NCBI GenBank assembly: GCA_030727405.1 | Contig: JANRBR010000039.1 | Coordinates: 1 to 64,000, forward strand | Direction: 5' to 3' | DNA from: Crocinitomicaceae bacterium | GTDB taxonomy: Bacteria > Bacteroidota > Bacteroidia > Flavobacteriales_D > Crocinitomicaceae | Length of the DNA: 64,000 bases | In this document: one piece after another, positions 1 to 7,518 of the stretch | How the letters are laid out: each line of letters begins with the position of its first letter | Position numbering within the stretch: the stretch's first letter is position 1 | The notes under the pieces: generated by a model | Database searches by the model: none | What the model was told of the DNA's origin: nothing | Seen by the model: the letters and a program-made list of their open reading frames with translations, nothing else | Position numbers and translations under genes: made by a program

Positions 1-42
1 TTCTAAATAACCCGTTGTTGTGATGCTTCCTTTTCTACTCAT
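1..42 (-). CDS. Possible 5' end of a truncated gene
   Basis: On the minus strand an ATG at 42 opens a frame that runs off the left edge of the window (14 codons, beginning MSRKGS). Nothing can be said about function. It lies downstream of, and in the same direction as, the small membrane-protein gene that follows. The call rests only on an open frame with an ATG. Confidence 0.35.
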   Translation of the reverse strand, partial: MSRKGSITTTGYLE

Positions 43-153
43 ATTATACTTTTATTTCAAGGATAACGGGAGTATAAGTTAAAAGCTACATTATATTATT
101 ATACGTCTGTTTTTCAGTGAATTATATCTTATACTTTCTACAAAAGTGTAAGG

Positions 154-495
154 TTATGGGAGTTGTTTTTTGATTGGGGTTGGAACCTCGTACACATATT
201 TTTTAAGATATGCACTGAATACTGTTTTTTTTTCATTCCTTACGAAAGCACTAATATCACCCTTAGGTATTGAATACAAGAATCCACCACTTACAAAATA
301 TACATTGTCATCAACAATCACACCGTTCACACTTAATGGTGAATTTGTATTTTGAGTTGAAGGGATTTCTACCTTATTCTCGTTGTTGTTTGAATATGCC
401 GGACTAATCGCATAAATCATAAAACCAAAGGATGCCATCATCATAGATGAACCCACCATCAGTTTGTACCAATTTTCTTTTACAAAATTTTTCAT
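154..495 (-). CDS. Small single-span membrane-anchored protein, unknown function
   Basis: A 113-residue protein I do not recognise. Residues about 10-32 form one hydrophobic stretch (an uncleaved signal anchor or signal peptide). An Asn-rich linker and a compact soluble tail with a VYFVSGGFLYSIPKGD-like segment follow. The N-terminal anchor suggests the soluble part faces the periplasm. The nearest gene upstream on the same strand is the GIY-YIG ORF, but a terminator-like hairpin at 541-572 separates them, so it is probably its own transcript. It is probably a real gene given the coherent signal-anchor start, but no family can be named. Confidence 0.55.
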   Translation of the reverse strand: MKNFVKENWYKLMVGSSMMMASFGFMIYAISPAYSNNNENKVEIPSTQNTNSPLSVNGVIVDDNVYFVSGGFLYSIPKGDISAFVRNEKKTVFSAYLKKYVYEVPTPIKKQLP

Positions 496-540
496 TCTTT
501 TAAAATTTAAATGTTTTGGATAAATGTAAGAAATAATAAA

Positions 541-572
541 AAGAAGTCCTGACGTTTCCGTCAGGACTTCTT
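541..572 (-). terminator. Intrinsic terminator, copy 1 of repeat
   Basis: Near-perfect 14-bp stem around a TTTC loop (arms 541-554 and 559-572). On the minus strand it is followed by a T-rich run (the A-rich stretch 529-542 on the plus strand). It is a duplicate of the hairpin that follows the intact tRNA-Phe at 867-898 and would end the GIY-YIG transcript. Confidence 0.75.
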
Positions 573-618
573 GCTAGTGGTGCCTCCAGGAATCTCCGCC
601 GCGGCGGACCAGGGACAC
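544..618. repeat. Direct repeat copy 1: terminator plus tRNA-Phe 3' remnant
   Basis: Positions 544-594 are identical to 873-923 (51 bp), covering the terminator hairpin and the acceptor/T-arm end of tRNA-Phe. After a 13-bp block (595-607) that replaces two tRNA bases, homology resumes for 11 bp (608-618, matching 926-936) and stops at the stop codon of the GIY-YIG ORF. This is therefore a partial, non-functional tRNA 3' end. Confidence 0.9.
595..608. repeat. 14-bp GC-rich perfect palindrome in the tRNA remnant
   Basis: The sequence tccgccgcggcgga reads the same on both strands and sits inside the T-loop position of the duplicated tRNA-Phe end. The intact tRNA has only the two bases 'ga' (924-925) at that place. 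The composition (12 of 14 G/C) contrasts sharply with the AT-rich surroundings. It could be an element end, a nuclease recognition site or an RNA hairpin. Confidence 0.85.
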
Positions 619-863
619 TAATATCCAGTCTTTTTCTTGATGAAATCTCGACCTTTTCCCGTTTTAAGTTCCTTTTCTCGAATGATCGCTTCTTTCTTGG
701 TTGTAAATTCTTCTTGGTGTATCAAAACCCATGGACCTTTTCCTTTTGTGAACTTACCTAATAATCCCTGATTGTGTTCACTTAATCGACGCATGAGATC
801 TTCAGTATATCCAGTATACTTATACTTGGCTTTTTCAGAATACAATACATATACAAAATACAT
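618..863 (-). CDS. GIY-YIG nuclease domain protein (UPF0213-like)
   Basis: An 81-residue protein made almost entirely of a GIY-YIG domain. The family's paired motifs appear as YVLYS (residues 5-9) and YTGYT (16-20), followed by the conserved Arg/His region (DLMRRLSEHN) and the basic KEAIIREKELK segment carrying the catalytic Glu. GIY-YIG domains cut DNA or RNA using a metal ion; the role of free-standing mini versions is unclear. The TAG stop abuts a duplicated tRNA-Phe 3' end. The ORF lies just downstream of tRNA-Phe and its terminator on the same strand. Family call is firm, function is not. Confidence 0.85.
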   Translation of the reverse strand: MYFVYVLYSEKAKYKYTGYTEDLMRRLSEHNQGLLGKFTKGKGPWVLIHQEEFTTKKEAIIREKELKTGKGRDFIKKKTGY

Positions 864-866
864 CTC

Positions 867-898
867 AAAAAAAAGTCCTGACGTTTCCGTCAGGACTT
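867..898 (-). terminator. Intrinsic terminator of tRNA-Phe (repeat copy 2)
   Basis: An 11-bp stem (873-883 with 888-898) around a TTTC loop, followed on the minus strand by an 8-nt U run (A tract 867-874 on the plus strand). It lies 8 nt beyond the tRNA 3' end. It also overlaps the region just upstream of the GIY-YIG ATG at 863. Confidence 0.85.
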
Positions 899-936
899 CT
901 TGCTAGTGGTGCCTCCAGGAATCGAACCAGGGACAC
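873..936. repeat. Direct repeat copy 2, overlapping intact tRNA-Phe
   Basis: Partner of the repeat at 544-618. It contains the terminator and the last 30 nt of the intact tRNA-Phe (T-arm, acceptor 3' strand and part of the variable loop). Confidence 0.9.
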
Positions 937-979
937 AAGGATTTTCAGTCCTTTGCTCTACCAACTGAGCTAAGGCACC
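907..979 (-). tRNA. tRNA-Phe (GAA)
   Basis: A 73-nt cloverleaf with a 7-bp acceptor stem (ggtgcct/aggcacc), D-arm gctc...gagc, anticodon stem aagga/tcctt with loop ctgaaaa giving anticodon GAA, and T-loop ttcgatt. CCA is not encoded. Both T-stem strands read cctgg, so positions 51 and 63 form a U-U mismatch rather than a pair, which is unusual. Its 3' portion lies inside a direct repeat shared with the remnant at 578-618. Confidence 0.93.
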
Positions 980-1055
980 AGCTATTGGTGGGGCAAATTT
1001 AACACTTTTTTTTATTTCTATTCAAAAAGTCAGGTAAATTTCTTTGAAAGCTACT

Positions 1056-1063
1056 TAACTTTG
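1056..1063 (+). promoter_or_regulatory. -7 box (TAACTTTG) of coaX
   Basis: Matches the Bacteroidota sigma-A -7 consensus TAnnTTTG. It ends 4 nt before the coaX ATG, so transcription would begin at or next to the start codon. No clear TTG -33 element is seen at 19-23 nt. Confidence 0.5.
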
Positions 1064-1067
1064 TTTT

Positions 1068-1796
1068 ATGAATCATGCAACGACCGCCTATTTACTGGAT
1101 GCTGGAAACACGCAAGTGAAACTCGCGGAAGTAAAGAATGACTTGATTTCGAGTGTTAAACGCTTCAATTTAAACACCTTCCCTTGGTCAGATCTCAACA
1201 GTAACATTCCTATTTTGATTTCGTCTGTACTTTCTGATGAATGGAAAAATTCCATCGAAGATTTCTTTCGAAACAAGATATACATAAACGTTAACATGAA
1301 ACTGCCATTTCAACTTGCTTACGAAACGCCGGAAACATTAGGAATGGATCGTTTATGCAATATGGCAGGTGTCGCTCAAAAAAATCCAAATAAACCTAAA
1401 TTGGTAGTTGACTTAGGGACTTGCATAAAATGCGATTTCATGAATGATCAGCAGGTTTATGAGGGTGGCTCCATATCTCCTGGTTTAAACATGCGCGCTA
1501 AAGCGTTGCATTCTTTCACGGCCAAACTTCCAAACATTCCCGTTGATGCGCATGCCAAACTGATTGGAAAAAACACTCGGGAATCCATCACAAGTGGTGT
1601 TTTCAATGGCTGGGAAGCTGAAATAAAGGGACTCATTCAAGCATATAAATTGACCTACCCTGATTTAGTTGTTTACCTTTGTGGTGGAGATGCGAGGCAT
1701 TTTGATTTCGATCAAAAAAGTAACATCTTTGTACTCGAACATTTAACCCTAGAAGGAATTCTAGAAATTTACCGCCTGAATGAAAATTCTCTTTAG
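1068..1796 (+). CDS. coaX: Type III pantothenate kinase
   Basis: Phosphorylates pantothenate with ATP, the first step of coenzyme A synthesis, in the cytoplasm. The 242-residue length fits the family. Visible motifs of the ASKHA fold are DAGNT (residues 11-15; phosphate 1, normally DxGNT), GMDR (92-95), VVDLGTC (113-119; phosphate 2, where most families have GTA), GGSISPG (133-139) and CGGDA near 210. Type III enzymes need a monovalent cation and are not inhibited by CoA. The end overlaps the next gene by 17 bp, which suggests co-transcription with the outer-membrane and LptC genes. Confidence 0.95.
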   Translation: MNHATTAYLLDAGNTQVKLAEVKNDLISSVKRFNLNTFPWSDLNSNIPILISSVLSDEWKNSIEDFFRNKIYINVNMKLPFQLAYETPETLGMDRLCNMAGVAQKNPNKPKLVVDLGTCIKCDFMNDQQVYEGGSISPGLNMRAKALHSFTAKLPNIPVDAHAKLIGKNTRESITSGVFNGWEAEIKGLIQAYKLTYPDLVVYLCGGDARHFDFDQKSNIFVLEHLTLEGILEIYRLNENSL

Positions 1797-3120
1797 TTTC
1801 CTAAGCCTTTTTTCGTGTGCATCGATCTGGTCACAATCTACCACCAATCAACCTGCGTCTTTTTACGGATTGGGGGAAAGCGCGGCTCAAAATCATGGGA
1901 TATTTGATGCACTTGGTAAAAATACCATCAACATCTTTGATTCCACTGTATTGAATTTCTACAATCCTGCCACTTACAATACCATGAGCAAAGGAAATAC
2001 CTTGTACTCTTTTGGAATCCAAAGTCGACTGTCACAATACGGTGAACAAGGGAATTCTCAAGTTGATTTTGCCGGAATGTTGGACCACATTGCTCTGGGC
2101 ATGCGCATCAAGAAAAACATGGGCCTTGCTTTTGGTTTGCGGCCATATGCAGCCAAAGGTTATCAAATCATCGATAAAACGTTTACTGGATTTGATTCCA
2201 TTCAATACACCTACAAAGGCACCGGGGCGATTCAAAACCTATTCGCAGGTTATTCTTACGGGATTGTTTACCGTCCAAAAACAAAGTTGTCTATTGGAGC
2301 AAATGCTTCCTACTTATTTGGTACAGTTTGTAATGAACGTCAGTCTCAGCTCGTTGCTTCCGGTTCCACTCAAGGCGGATTAAATAAACAATCCATCATC
2401 CTTCGCTCTTTTCATTATGAACTTGGCGCTTACTTTCAACAACAAATTGGGAAAAATCATACCATTAGCTTAAGTGGTGTTTTTACACCGAATCAAAAAT
2501 ATACGGGACACTACCAAGATGAGTTTTACACGGCAACGAACATCAATACGAGTTCAACCTACGACACACTTGCTTTCAGTCATAGTCCGATAAACATTCT
2601 TCAAAGTTCATCGCTGCAACTCGGATTTAACTACAGCCTTTTGCTGCCAAAAATGAAACGTCAAACGAGAGAGTTACATCCGCGTTTGAACATCATGGCT
2701 TCGTATTCCCAATTTGGCGCAACGAGTCACAATGCACTCGATTTGATTCCTGATTTCGGTTTGAATTCCTTCCAACGCATGTCCTTCGGCGCTCAATATT
2801 GTCCAGAAACAAAGATGCTTGAAAACGTATCTACCTTAAAAGGATTAGAGAAAATCTCCTATCGTGTAGGTTATTATACTCAAACTCTTCCCTATTCTAA
2901 AAACGGCATTCAATATGAAGAATCTGCCCTTACTTTCGGACTTGGATTGCCCATTTTGGCACAAATGTCGGCCTCATCGGTTAATTTTGGTATTTGTTTA
3001 GGAAACCGAACGAGCAACCAAAGTACTGGATTGCAAGAACAATTCATTTCGTTTAATATTGGCCTGATTTTAGCGCCATCCAATTTTGACAAGTGGTTCA
3101 GACAACGAAAATTGGATTAA
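1780..3120 (+). CDS. Outer-membrane beta-barrel protein, unknown function
   Basis: A 446-residue protein starting with a signal peptide (MKILFSFLSLFSCASIWSQ, cut after Gln19). The rest is rich in alternating hydrophobic/aromatic strands and YNPA/Gly motifs, typical of an outer-membrane barrel distantly like the FadL/OmpP1 group. It is wedged between coaX (17-bp overlap) and lptC (28-bp overlap), so it is translated from the same message. A link to outer-membrane biogenesis is suggested only by position. The barrel assignment rests on composition and signal peptide, not on a diagnostic motif. Confidence 0.75.
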   Translation: MKILFSFLSLFSCASIWSQSTTNQPASFYGLGESAAQNHGIFDALGKNTINIFDSTVLNFYNPATYNTMSKGNTLYSFGIQSRLSQYGEQGNSQVDFAGMLDHIALGMRIKKNMGLAFGLRPYAAKGYQIIDKTFTGFDSIQYTYKGTGAIQNLFAGYSYGIVYRPKTKLSIGANASYLFGTVCNERQSQLVASGSTQGGLNKQSIILRSFHYELGAYFQQQIGKNHTISLSGVFTPNQKYTGHYQDEFYTATNINTSSTYDTLAFSHSPINILQSSSLQLGFNYSLLLPKMKRQTRELHPRLNIMASYSQFGATSHNALDLIPDFGLNSFQRMSFGAQYCPETKMLENVSTLKGLEKISYRVGYYTQTLPYSKNGIQYEESALTFGLGLPILAQMSASSVNFGICLGNRTSNQSTGLQEQFISFNIGLILAPSNFDKWFRQRKLD

Positions 3121-3662
3121 GCATTCTTTTAAGTTTCGTTCTCATCGGAATCAGTTCCTGTGAAAATGACTTAGAGGAAATCGAACGCATCAGTTTTGAT
3201 GCGAAATCTCCTGATGAGACAACAAAAAACCTGAAAATGATTTATTCTGATGACGGTTATGCTCGTGTGGAAATTTTTGCAAGCCTTGCCGAAACATTCC
3301 GAGGGAAAGAGGAAATTACGAAAATTAAGGATAGCTTAAAGGTTAACTTTTTCAATGAAAAAGGGGACATCGTTTCAAGATTGACCGCACTCTATGGAGA
3401 AATTAATTATACCAAAGGCCTTCTGATGGTGAAAGACTCCGTTCGACTTTACAATTTCGAAAAGAAACAAACCCTAGAAACAGAAGCTTTGTTTTGGAAT
3501 CAAAAGGACAGCATGATCTATTCGAAATCATCGGTGATTGTCCGTTCACCAAAAGGCACTATCTTCGGCGAAGGTATTCGAACAAAGCAAGATTTCAGCA
3601 GGTATGAATTAATTAAACCTGTAGGAAAATTTCAAATGGATAATGAATTAGAATTCAATTAA
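3093..3662 (+). CDS. lptC: LPS export periplasmic protein LptC
   Basis: A 189-residue lipoprotein/anchored protein with a GTG start at 3093. The hydrophobic leader ends in the lipobox-like GISSC (Cys23). The remainder is a beta-jellyroll of the OstA/LptC type: repeated strands such as YARVEIFASL, VNFFNEKGDIVSRLTALYG and LETEALFWNQKDSMIYS. LptC receives lipopolysaccharide from the LptB2FG transporter and passes it to LptA. The Bacteroidota form differs from the enterobacterial one by its lipobox. It overlaps the barrel gene upstream and is followed by a 2-nt gap. Confidence 0.88.
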   Translation: MVQTTKIGLSILLSFVLIGISSCENDLEEIERISFDAKSPDETTKNLKMIYSDDGYARVEIFASLAETFRGKEEITKIKDSLKVNFFNEKGDIVSRLTALYGEINYTKGLLMVKDSVRLYNFEKKQTLETEALFWNQKDSMIYSKSSVIVRSPKGTIFGEGIRTKQDFSRYELIKPVGKFQMDNELEFN

Positions 3663-3663
3663 T

Positions 3664-3891
3664 ATGAAGATTTACAACACCATCATGAGTTACTTCTGGT
3701 TAGCGGTTGCCACTGTTTCCTTTGTTTCGGTAACGTATTTGTGTTTCACAGAAGGATTTGACAAATATGTGTCAAATTATGTATTTACGGTTGTCGCATT
3801 AGCCACATTTTTTGTAAAGCGCTGGATGATGAAGCGCGTGGGTAAGCATACCCAATTCATGCAGGAGCAAGCCAAGGAAAAGGATGCGTAA
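3664..3891 (+). CDS. Small two-span membrane protein
   Basis: A 75-residue protein with two hydrophobic helices (about residues 8-27 and 38-52) and a basic, polar C-terminal tail (KRWMMKRVGKHTQ). Small proteins of this kind often follow lptC in Bacteroidota, but I cannot name a function. It starts 1 nt after the lptC stop and its end overlaps the longest possible frame of the next gene, so it sits in the coaX-lptC operon. Confidence 0.7.
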   Translation: MKIYNTIMSYFWLAVATVSFVSVTYLCFTEGFDKYVSNYVFTVVALATFFVKRWMMKRVGKHTQFMQEQAKEKDA

Positions 3892-3940
3892 AACACCAAA
3901 AAGTGTAACTTTTTACGGTTTCACTTGTATTCTAACTTGT

Positions 3941-6433
3941 ATGAAATCGGTCTTCCTCCTTTTTTTAATTCTTTTATTCAGTTTTGGCATAAATGCACAG
4001 AATTTCGTGCGCGGTAAAATCATTGACGAACGAAAAACACCGATTCCTTTCGCAAAAATCTTTGTTAAAAATAGCGCTGACCAACGAACAGTTGCCGATG
4101 CGGACGGAAAATACGAATTGTCTTTGATGCCTGGTGAGTACTTTTTGGTGTTTTCCGCATTAGGATACCAAGACAGGGAATCTTATGTATCCATTTCAAA
4201 CATTGATCTTCAGCGAGACATTCAATTATTTCCAGAGAAGGAACAGGATTACCAAGAAATTGTGGTCAACACGAAAAAAGGAAACATCGGACGAGAAATC
4301 ATGCTTGAAGTGGTCAAGAGACGTGATCAAATGAACCCATGGAATTATCCCCATTCCACCGATGTATACATTAAGTCAACGGAACAAAAAGACGTCAAAA
4401 TAAAAACACCGAAAAACAAAAACCAAGAAAAAACTACACAAGAGGAAGCATCAAATACAGCGGAAGACCCCTTGGAATCAAGTGAACCAAAAGCTCCTGC
4501 TTGGGTAGATAAAATGAATTTACTGGAGGTTCAATCAACACGGCATTATGCTCCGGGAAATAAAGTAAAAGAAATAAGAAACGCCTATACACTGCATGGT
4601 TCCGATCAATCGTTTTACTACAAAACGACGGTGAAATCAAATTTTAATTTCTTTGAGAATTTATTGCACTTGGACGACCTTCATCAAACACCTGTAAGTT
4701 CACCTATTTCGGTCCCTGGAATTCTCTCCTACAAATACAAATTGGAAGAAACATATGTCGAAAATGGTTTGACTATTTGCAAAATCAAAATTTCGCCAAG
4801 AAATACGGCTACCACCACATTGGAAGGATACATCTATGTCATCGACTCCTTATTTCTAATACAAAAATTGCAATTGACGATGAACAAAGGAAATTTGCTC
4901 ATTTATGACCATTTTGAAATAGATCAAACTTTTTCTGTCGTAGGAGACACGATGTGTGTTCTTGACAAACAAGTGTTAAATTATGGCGTTAAGTACAAAA
5001 CAGAGTCTTCTGCTTGTCAAACCACCGCATTATTTACACATTACAACTTTGACCCTGAGTTCAGTAAAAAGTTTTTCAGCACAGAGGTGGCCGTAACAAC
5101 GCAGGAAGCATATGAAAGGGATACGAACTACTGGTCTAATACGAGACAAACAAGTTTGAGTCCTGAAGAGCAGCGATTTATCATCATCAAAGACAGCATC
5201 CGCGATTTTTATAATCGGAAAGAGTATTTGGATTCCGTTGATGCCATCTTTAATAAGATTAACGCCCTGAAAATCCTTTGGTTTGGAGTGGACCACCGTA
5301 ATCGAGAGTTGAGGTACCAATGGTCTTTGGGGTCACTGGCATCCCTTATCCAACCATTTGGACTTGGCGGACCACGCTTAAACCCAAGTTTTGACTATTT
5401 TAAAAAATGGAAAGATGAACGATCTTTGGAATGTTATTCACGCATTTCTTATGGATTTTTAAACAAAGACGTCAAAGGTGATACATGGTGGCGCTACCGC
5501 TTCGACCCCTTTCATTTTGGATTTGTGCGCTTTGCCATCAACCATGATTTTGATGTCATTCGTGGGTATGATGCGATCACGCAAATTTACAAACGAGACA
5601 ATTTCATTGAGGCTACAAAAATGACTTTATCCGCAGATTATGAGGTTTTCAATGGGTTTTATGCCTATTCATCCCTTGGATTTTCTGAGAGAAGAAGCCT
5701 TTCTGATTTTAAATTTTTAAACACCATTGACAACATCATTCCAAATAACGATCCAACAGAATTTAATCCTTACCAAGCGCTTATCGCTTACCTAGGATTT
5801 AGTTATACTCCAGGACAAAAATACATGCGAGAACCTTACCGTAAAGTGGTGTTGGGATCAGCATGGCCAACTTTCAGTGTAAACTACGAACGTGGCATTC
5901 CTAAATTATTTGGAAGCGATGTTGACCATGAATACCTACAGGTCGATGTTATGCAATCGTTTAAAATCGCCACTTTAGGAACCATGAATTACCGGCTTTC
6001 AGTCGGAAAGTTTTTAAGCGCAAGGCAATTGTACAACCCAGATTATAAATTCCAACGTAGAAGTGACCCTATTTGGTTTTCGAATCCACTTTACTCCTTT
6101 CAAGGACTTGACACCACATTACCAACAATTGACTATGTGTTCCGAGCACACGTCGTTCACCATGACAATGGAGCTATCCTAAATAAAATTCCTTATTTCA
6201 AGAAAACAAGAATTGGATTGGTAGCCGGAGCAGGTGCCATGTACGTCAAAGAATACAATTGGCAACATTACGAAGTTCTTGGTGGACTGGAACGCAACTT
6301 CAAGATGTCCAAAAGAAGATTAAGGGTTGGAATCTATGGCGTAATTTCAGATGGAAATAACATCAAACCTACCTTCGACTGGAAGGTTTCCTTTGCGCTA
6401 TTGGACGATCGAAACATGAAGTGGAATTTCTAG
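3941..6433 (+). CDS. DUF5686/carboxypeptidase-regulatory-like outer-membrane protein
   Basis: An 830-residue protein when started at the ATG of 3941, which begins a clear signal peptide (MKSVFLLFLILLFSFGINAQ). An upstream in-frame start at 3884 would add an unlikely 19-residue leader. After the signal peptide comes a carboxypeptidase-like regulatory (CarbopepD_reg) domain (about residues 22-95: VRGKIIDERKTPIPFAKIFV...DADGKYEL). A charged Lys/Glu/Gln linker follows, then a long region with DUF5686 character ending in barrel-type strands. Such proteins sit in the outer membrane; their role is unknown. It ends convergently, overlapping lspA by 4 bp. Confidence 0.8.
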   Translation: MKSVFLLFLILLFSFGINAQNFVRGKIIDERKTPIPFAKIFVKNSADQRTVADADGKYELSLMPGEYFLVFSALGYQDRESYVSISNIDLQRDIQLFPEKEQDYQEIVVNTKKGNIGREIMLEVVKRRDQMNPWNYPHSTDVYIKSTEQKDVKIKTPKNKNQEKTTQEEASNTAEDPLESSEPKAPAWVDKMNLLEVQSTRHYAPGNKVKEIRNAYTLHGSDQSFYYKTTVKSNFNFFENLLHLDDLHQTPVSSPISVPGILSYKYKLEETYVENGLTICKIKISPRNTATTTLEGYIYVIDSLFLIQKLQLTMNKGNLLIYDHFEIDQTFSVVGDTMCVLDKQVLNYGVKYKTESSACQTTALFTHYNFDPEFSKKFFSTEVAVTTQEAYERDTNYWSNTRQTSLSPEEQRFIIIKDSIRDFYNRKEYLDSVDAIFNKINALKILWFGVDHRNRELRYQWSLGSLASLIQPFGLGGPRLNPSFDYFKKWKDERSLECYSRISYGFLNKDVKGDTWWRYRFDPFHFGFVRFAINHDFDVIRGYDAITQIYKRDNFIEATKMTLSADYEVFNGFYAYSSLGFSERRSLSDFKFLNTIDNIIPNNDPTEFNPYQALIAYLGFSYTPGQKYMREPYRKVVLGSAWPTFSVNYERGIPKLFGSDVDHEYLQVDVMQSFKIATLGTMNYRLSVGKFLSARQLYNPDYKFQRRSDPIWFSNPLYSFQGLDTTLPTIDYVFRAHVVHHDNGAILNKIPYFKKTRIGLVAGAGAMYVKEYNWQHYEVLGGLERNFKMSKRRLRVGIYGVISDGNNIKPTFDWKVSFALLDDRNMKWNF

Positions 6434-7098
6434 CCTTCTGATTCGGAGGATTCTTTTTTCTTTGGGAAATACCTTCTTTGTCGAATTAAAATCAAAATAA
6501 CACCGGTTGAAATGCTGGCGTCTGCAATGTTCCAAATTGCTGGAAAAATTTGTTCGCCGCCGACTGCCGGTACCCATTTAGGCCAGTTCACATTGAATTG
6601 AAACATGTCCACAACACTTCCCAACATGAATCCTTGGTGTCGTAATTCTACCGGATAGTTAAACCCATAATCGGAGCATACACCTTTAATTCCAGATCCT
6701 GGAAGCTGATTAAATGAATCACATGGATTTAAGGGGAAGAAAAAATCGTAGCACATGGAATCAATTAAATTCCCTGTTGCACCAGCTAAAATCAATCCAA
6801 ATACGAGCAAAAACTCCAATGATGCGCCTTTCTTCGCTTGCTTGATTAAATAATACACAATGAATCCAATAGCAATTAAGCGGAAAATGCTCAAAGCTAG
6901 TTTGTGCCAAACACCAGATCCAAACGTTGTACCGAAGGCCATTCCTGGATTCTCAATGTAATGGAGCACAAACCAATCACCAAACAGTGCTTGTGTTTCA
7001 CCTGGTTCAAAACTTGATTTTATGTGTACCTTCATCAACTGATCAAGGATCAACAAAACCAAAACAAATAAAAAGACGTAACTCAGCTTTTTCCTCAC
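6430..7098 (-). CDS. lspA: Lipoprotein signal peptidase (signal peptidase II)
   Basis: Inner-membrane aspartyl protease that removes the signal peptide of prolipoproteins ahead of the lipidated Cys. At 222 residues it is longer than the usual 155-170. Motifs seen: NPGMAFG (50-56), AGATGNLID (105-113), SVVDMF with catalytic Asp164, and NIADASI with catalytic Asp193. The extra length comes from an insertion at about residues 116-158 that holds three Cys (116, 126, 141). Membrane spans are predicted at about 5-20, 66-84, 94-110 and 186-205. It overlaps the DksA-family gene by 1 bp and is transcribed after it. Confidence 0.95.
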   Translation of the reverse strand: MRKKLSYVFLFVLVLLILDQLMKVHIKSSFEPGETQALFGDWFVLHYIENPGMAFGTTFGSGVWHKLALSIFRLIAIGFIVYYLIKQAKKGASLEFLLVFGLILAGATGNLIDSMCYDFFFPLNPCDSFNQLPGSGIKGVCSDYGFNYPVELRHQGFMLGSVVDMFQFNVNWPKWVPAVGGEQIFPAIWNIADASISTGVILILIRQRRYFPKKKESSESEG

Positions 7099-7478
7099 TA
7101 TTTTTGCGCGTTTTTCGCGTCAATACTCATGGTTGCATGCGGAACGAGGCGAAGCCTTTCTTTTGGAATTAATGTACCATTCACTCGACAAATTCCGTAT
7201 GTTTTGTTTTCAATGCGCATCAAAGCAGCTTGTAAACTCTGAATGAATTTCTCCTGACGTGCTGCCAATTGAGCAACCTCCTCGCGGGACAAGGTCTCGG
7301 ATCCGTCTTCCATCATGTTAAAGGTACGTCCTGTATCGTCTGTACCGTGATCATCGTTGTGTGACAAAGAGCCAATTAACAAGGTGTAGTCTTCTTGAGC
7401 CTCTTTTAATTTATTTAAAATCAAATCTTTGAACTCCTCAAGATCTGCATCTGAATACCTATTTCTTTCTTTATTCAT
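7098..7478 (-). CDS. DksA/TraR-family regulator with degenerate zinc finger
   Basis: A 126-residue protein with the N-terminal coiled coil (about residues 8-95) and C-terminal globular knob of the DksA/TraR family, which binds the RNA polymerase secondary channel and adjusts transcription with ppGpp. The knob segment YGICRVNGTLIPKERLRLVPHAT keeps only Cys97; the other three zinc-binding cysteines are absent. This degenerate form is common in Bacteroidota. It precedes lspA with a 1-bp overlap, so the two form an operon, and a good promoter lies upstream (7519-7549). Confidence 0.88.
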   Translation of the reverse strand: MNKERNRYSDADLEEFKDLILNKLKEAQEDYTLLIGSLSHNDDHGTDDTGRTFNMMEDGSETLSREEVAQLAARQEKFIQSLQAALMRIENKTYGICRVNGTLIPKERLRLVPHATMSIDAKNAQK

Positions 7479-7518
7479 AACCTAATTCTTACAATTCGTC
7501 CCTGAAAATCAAGGAAAG

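Larger units (their letters stand above)
541..936 (-). mobile_element. Candidate GIY-YIG mini-element inserted at the tRNA-Phe 3' end
   Basis: A single GIY-YIG nuclease ORF (618-863) is bounded by direct repeats of the tRNA-Phe 3' end plus terminator (544-618 and 873-936). Duplicated tRNA 3' ends are the usual trace of site-specific insertion into a tRNA gene, although no integrase is present here. What is seen is the repeat structure; mobility is inferred. An alternative is a local tandem duplication that carried the ORF passively. Confidence 0.5.
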
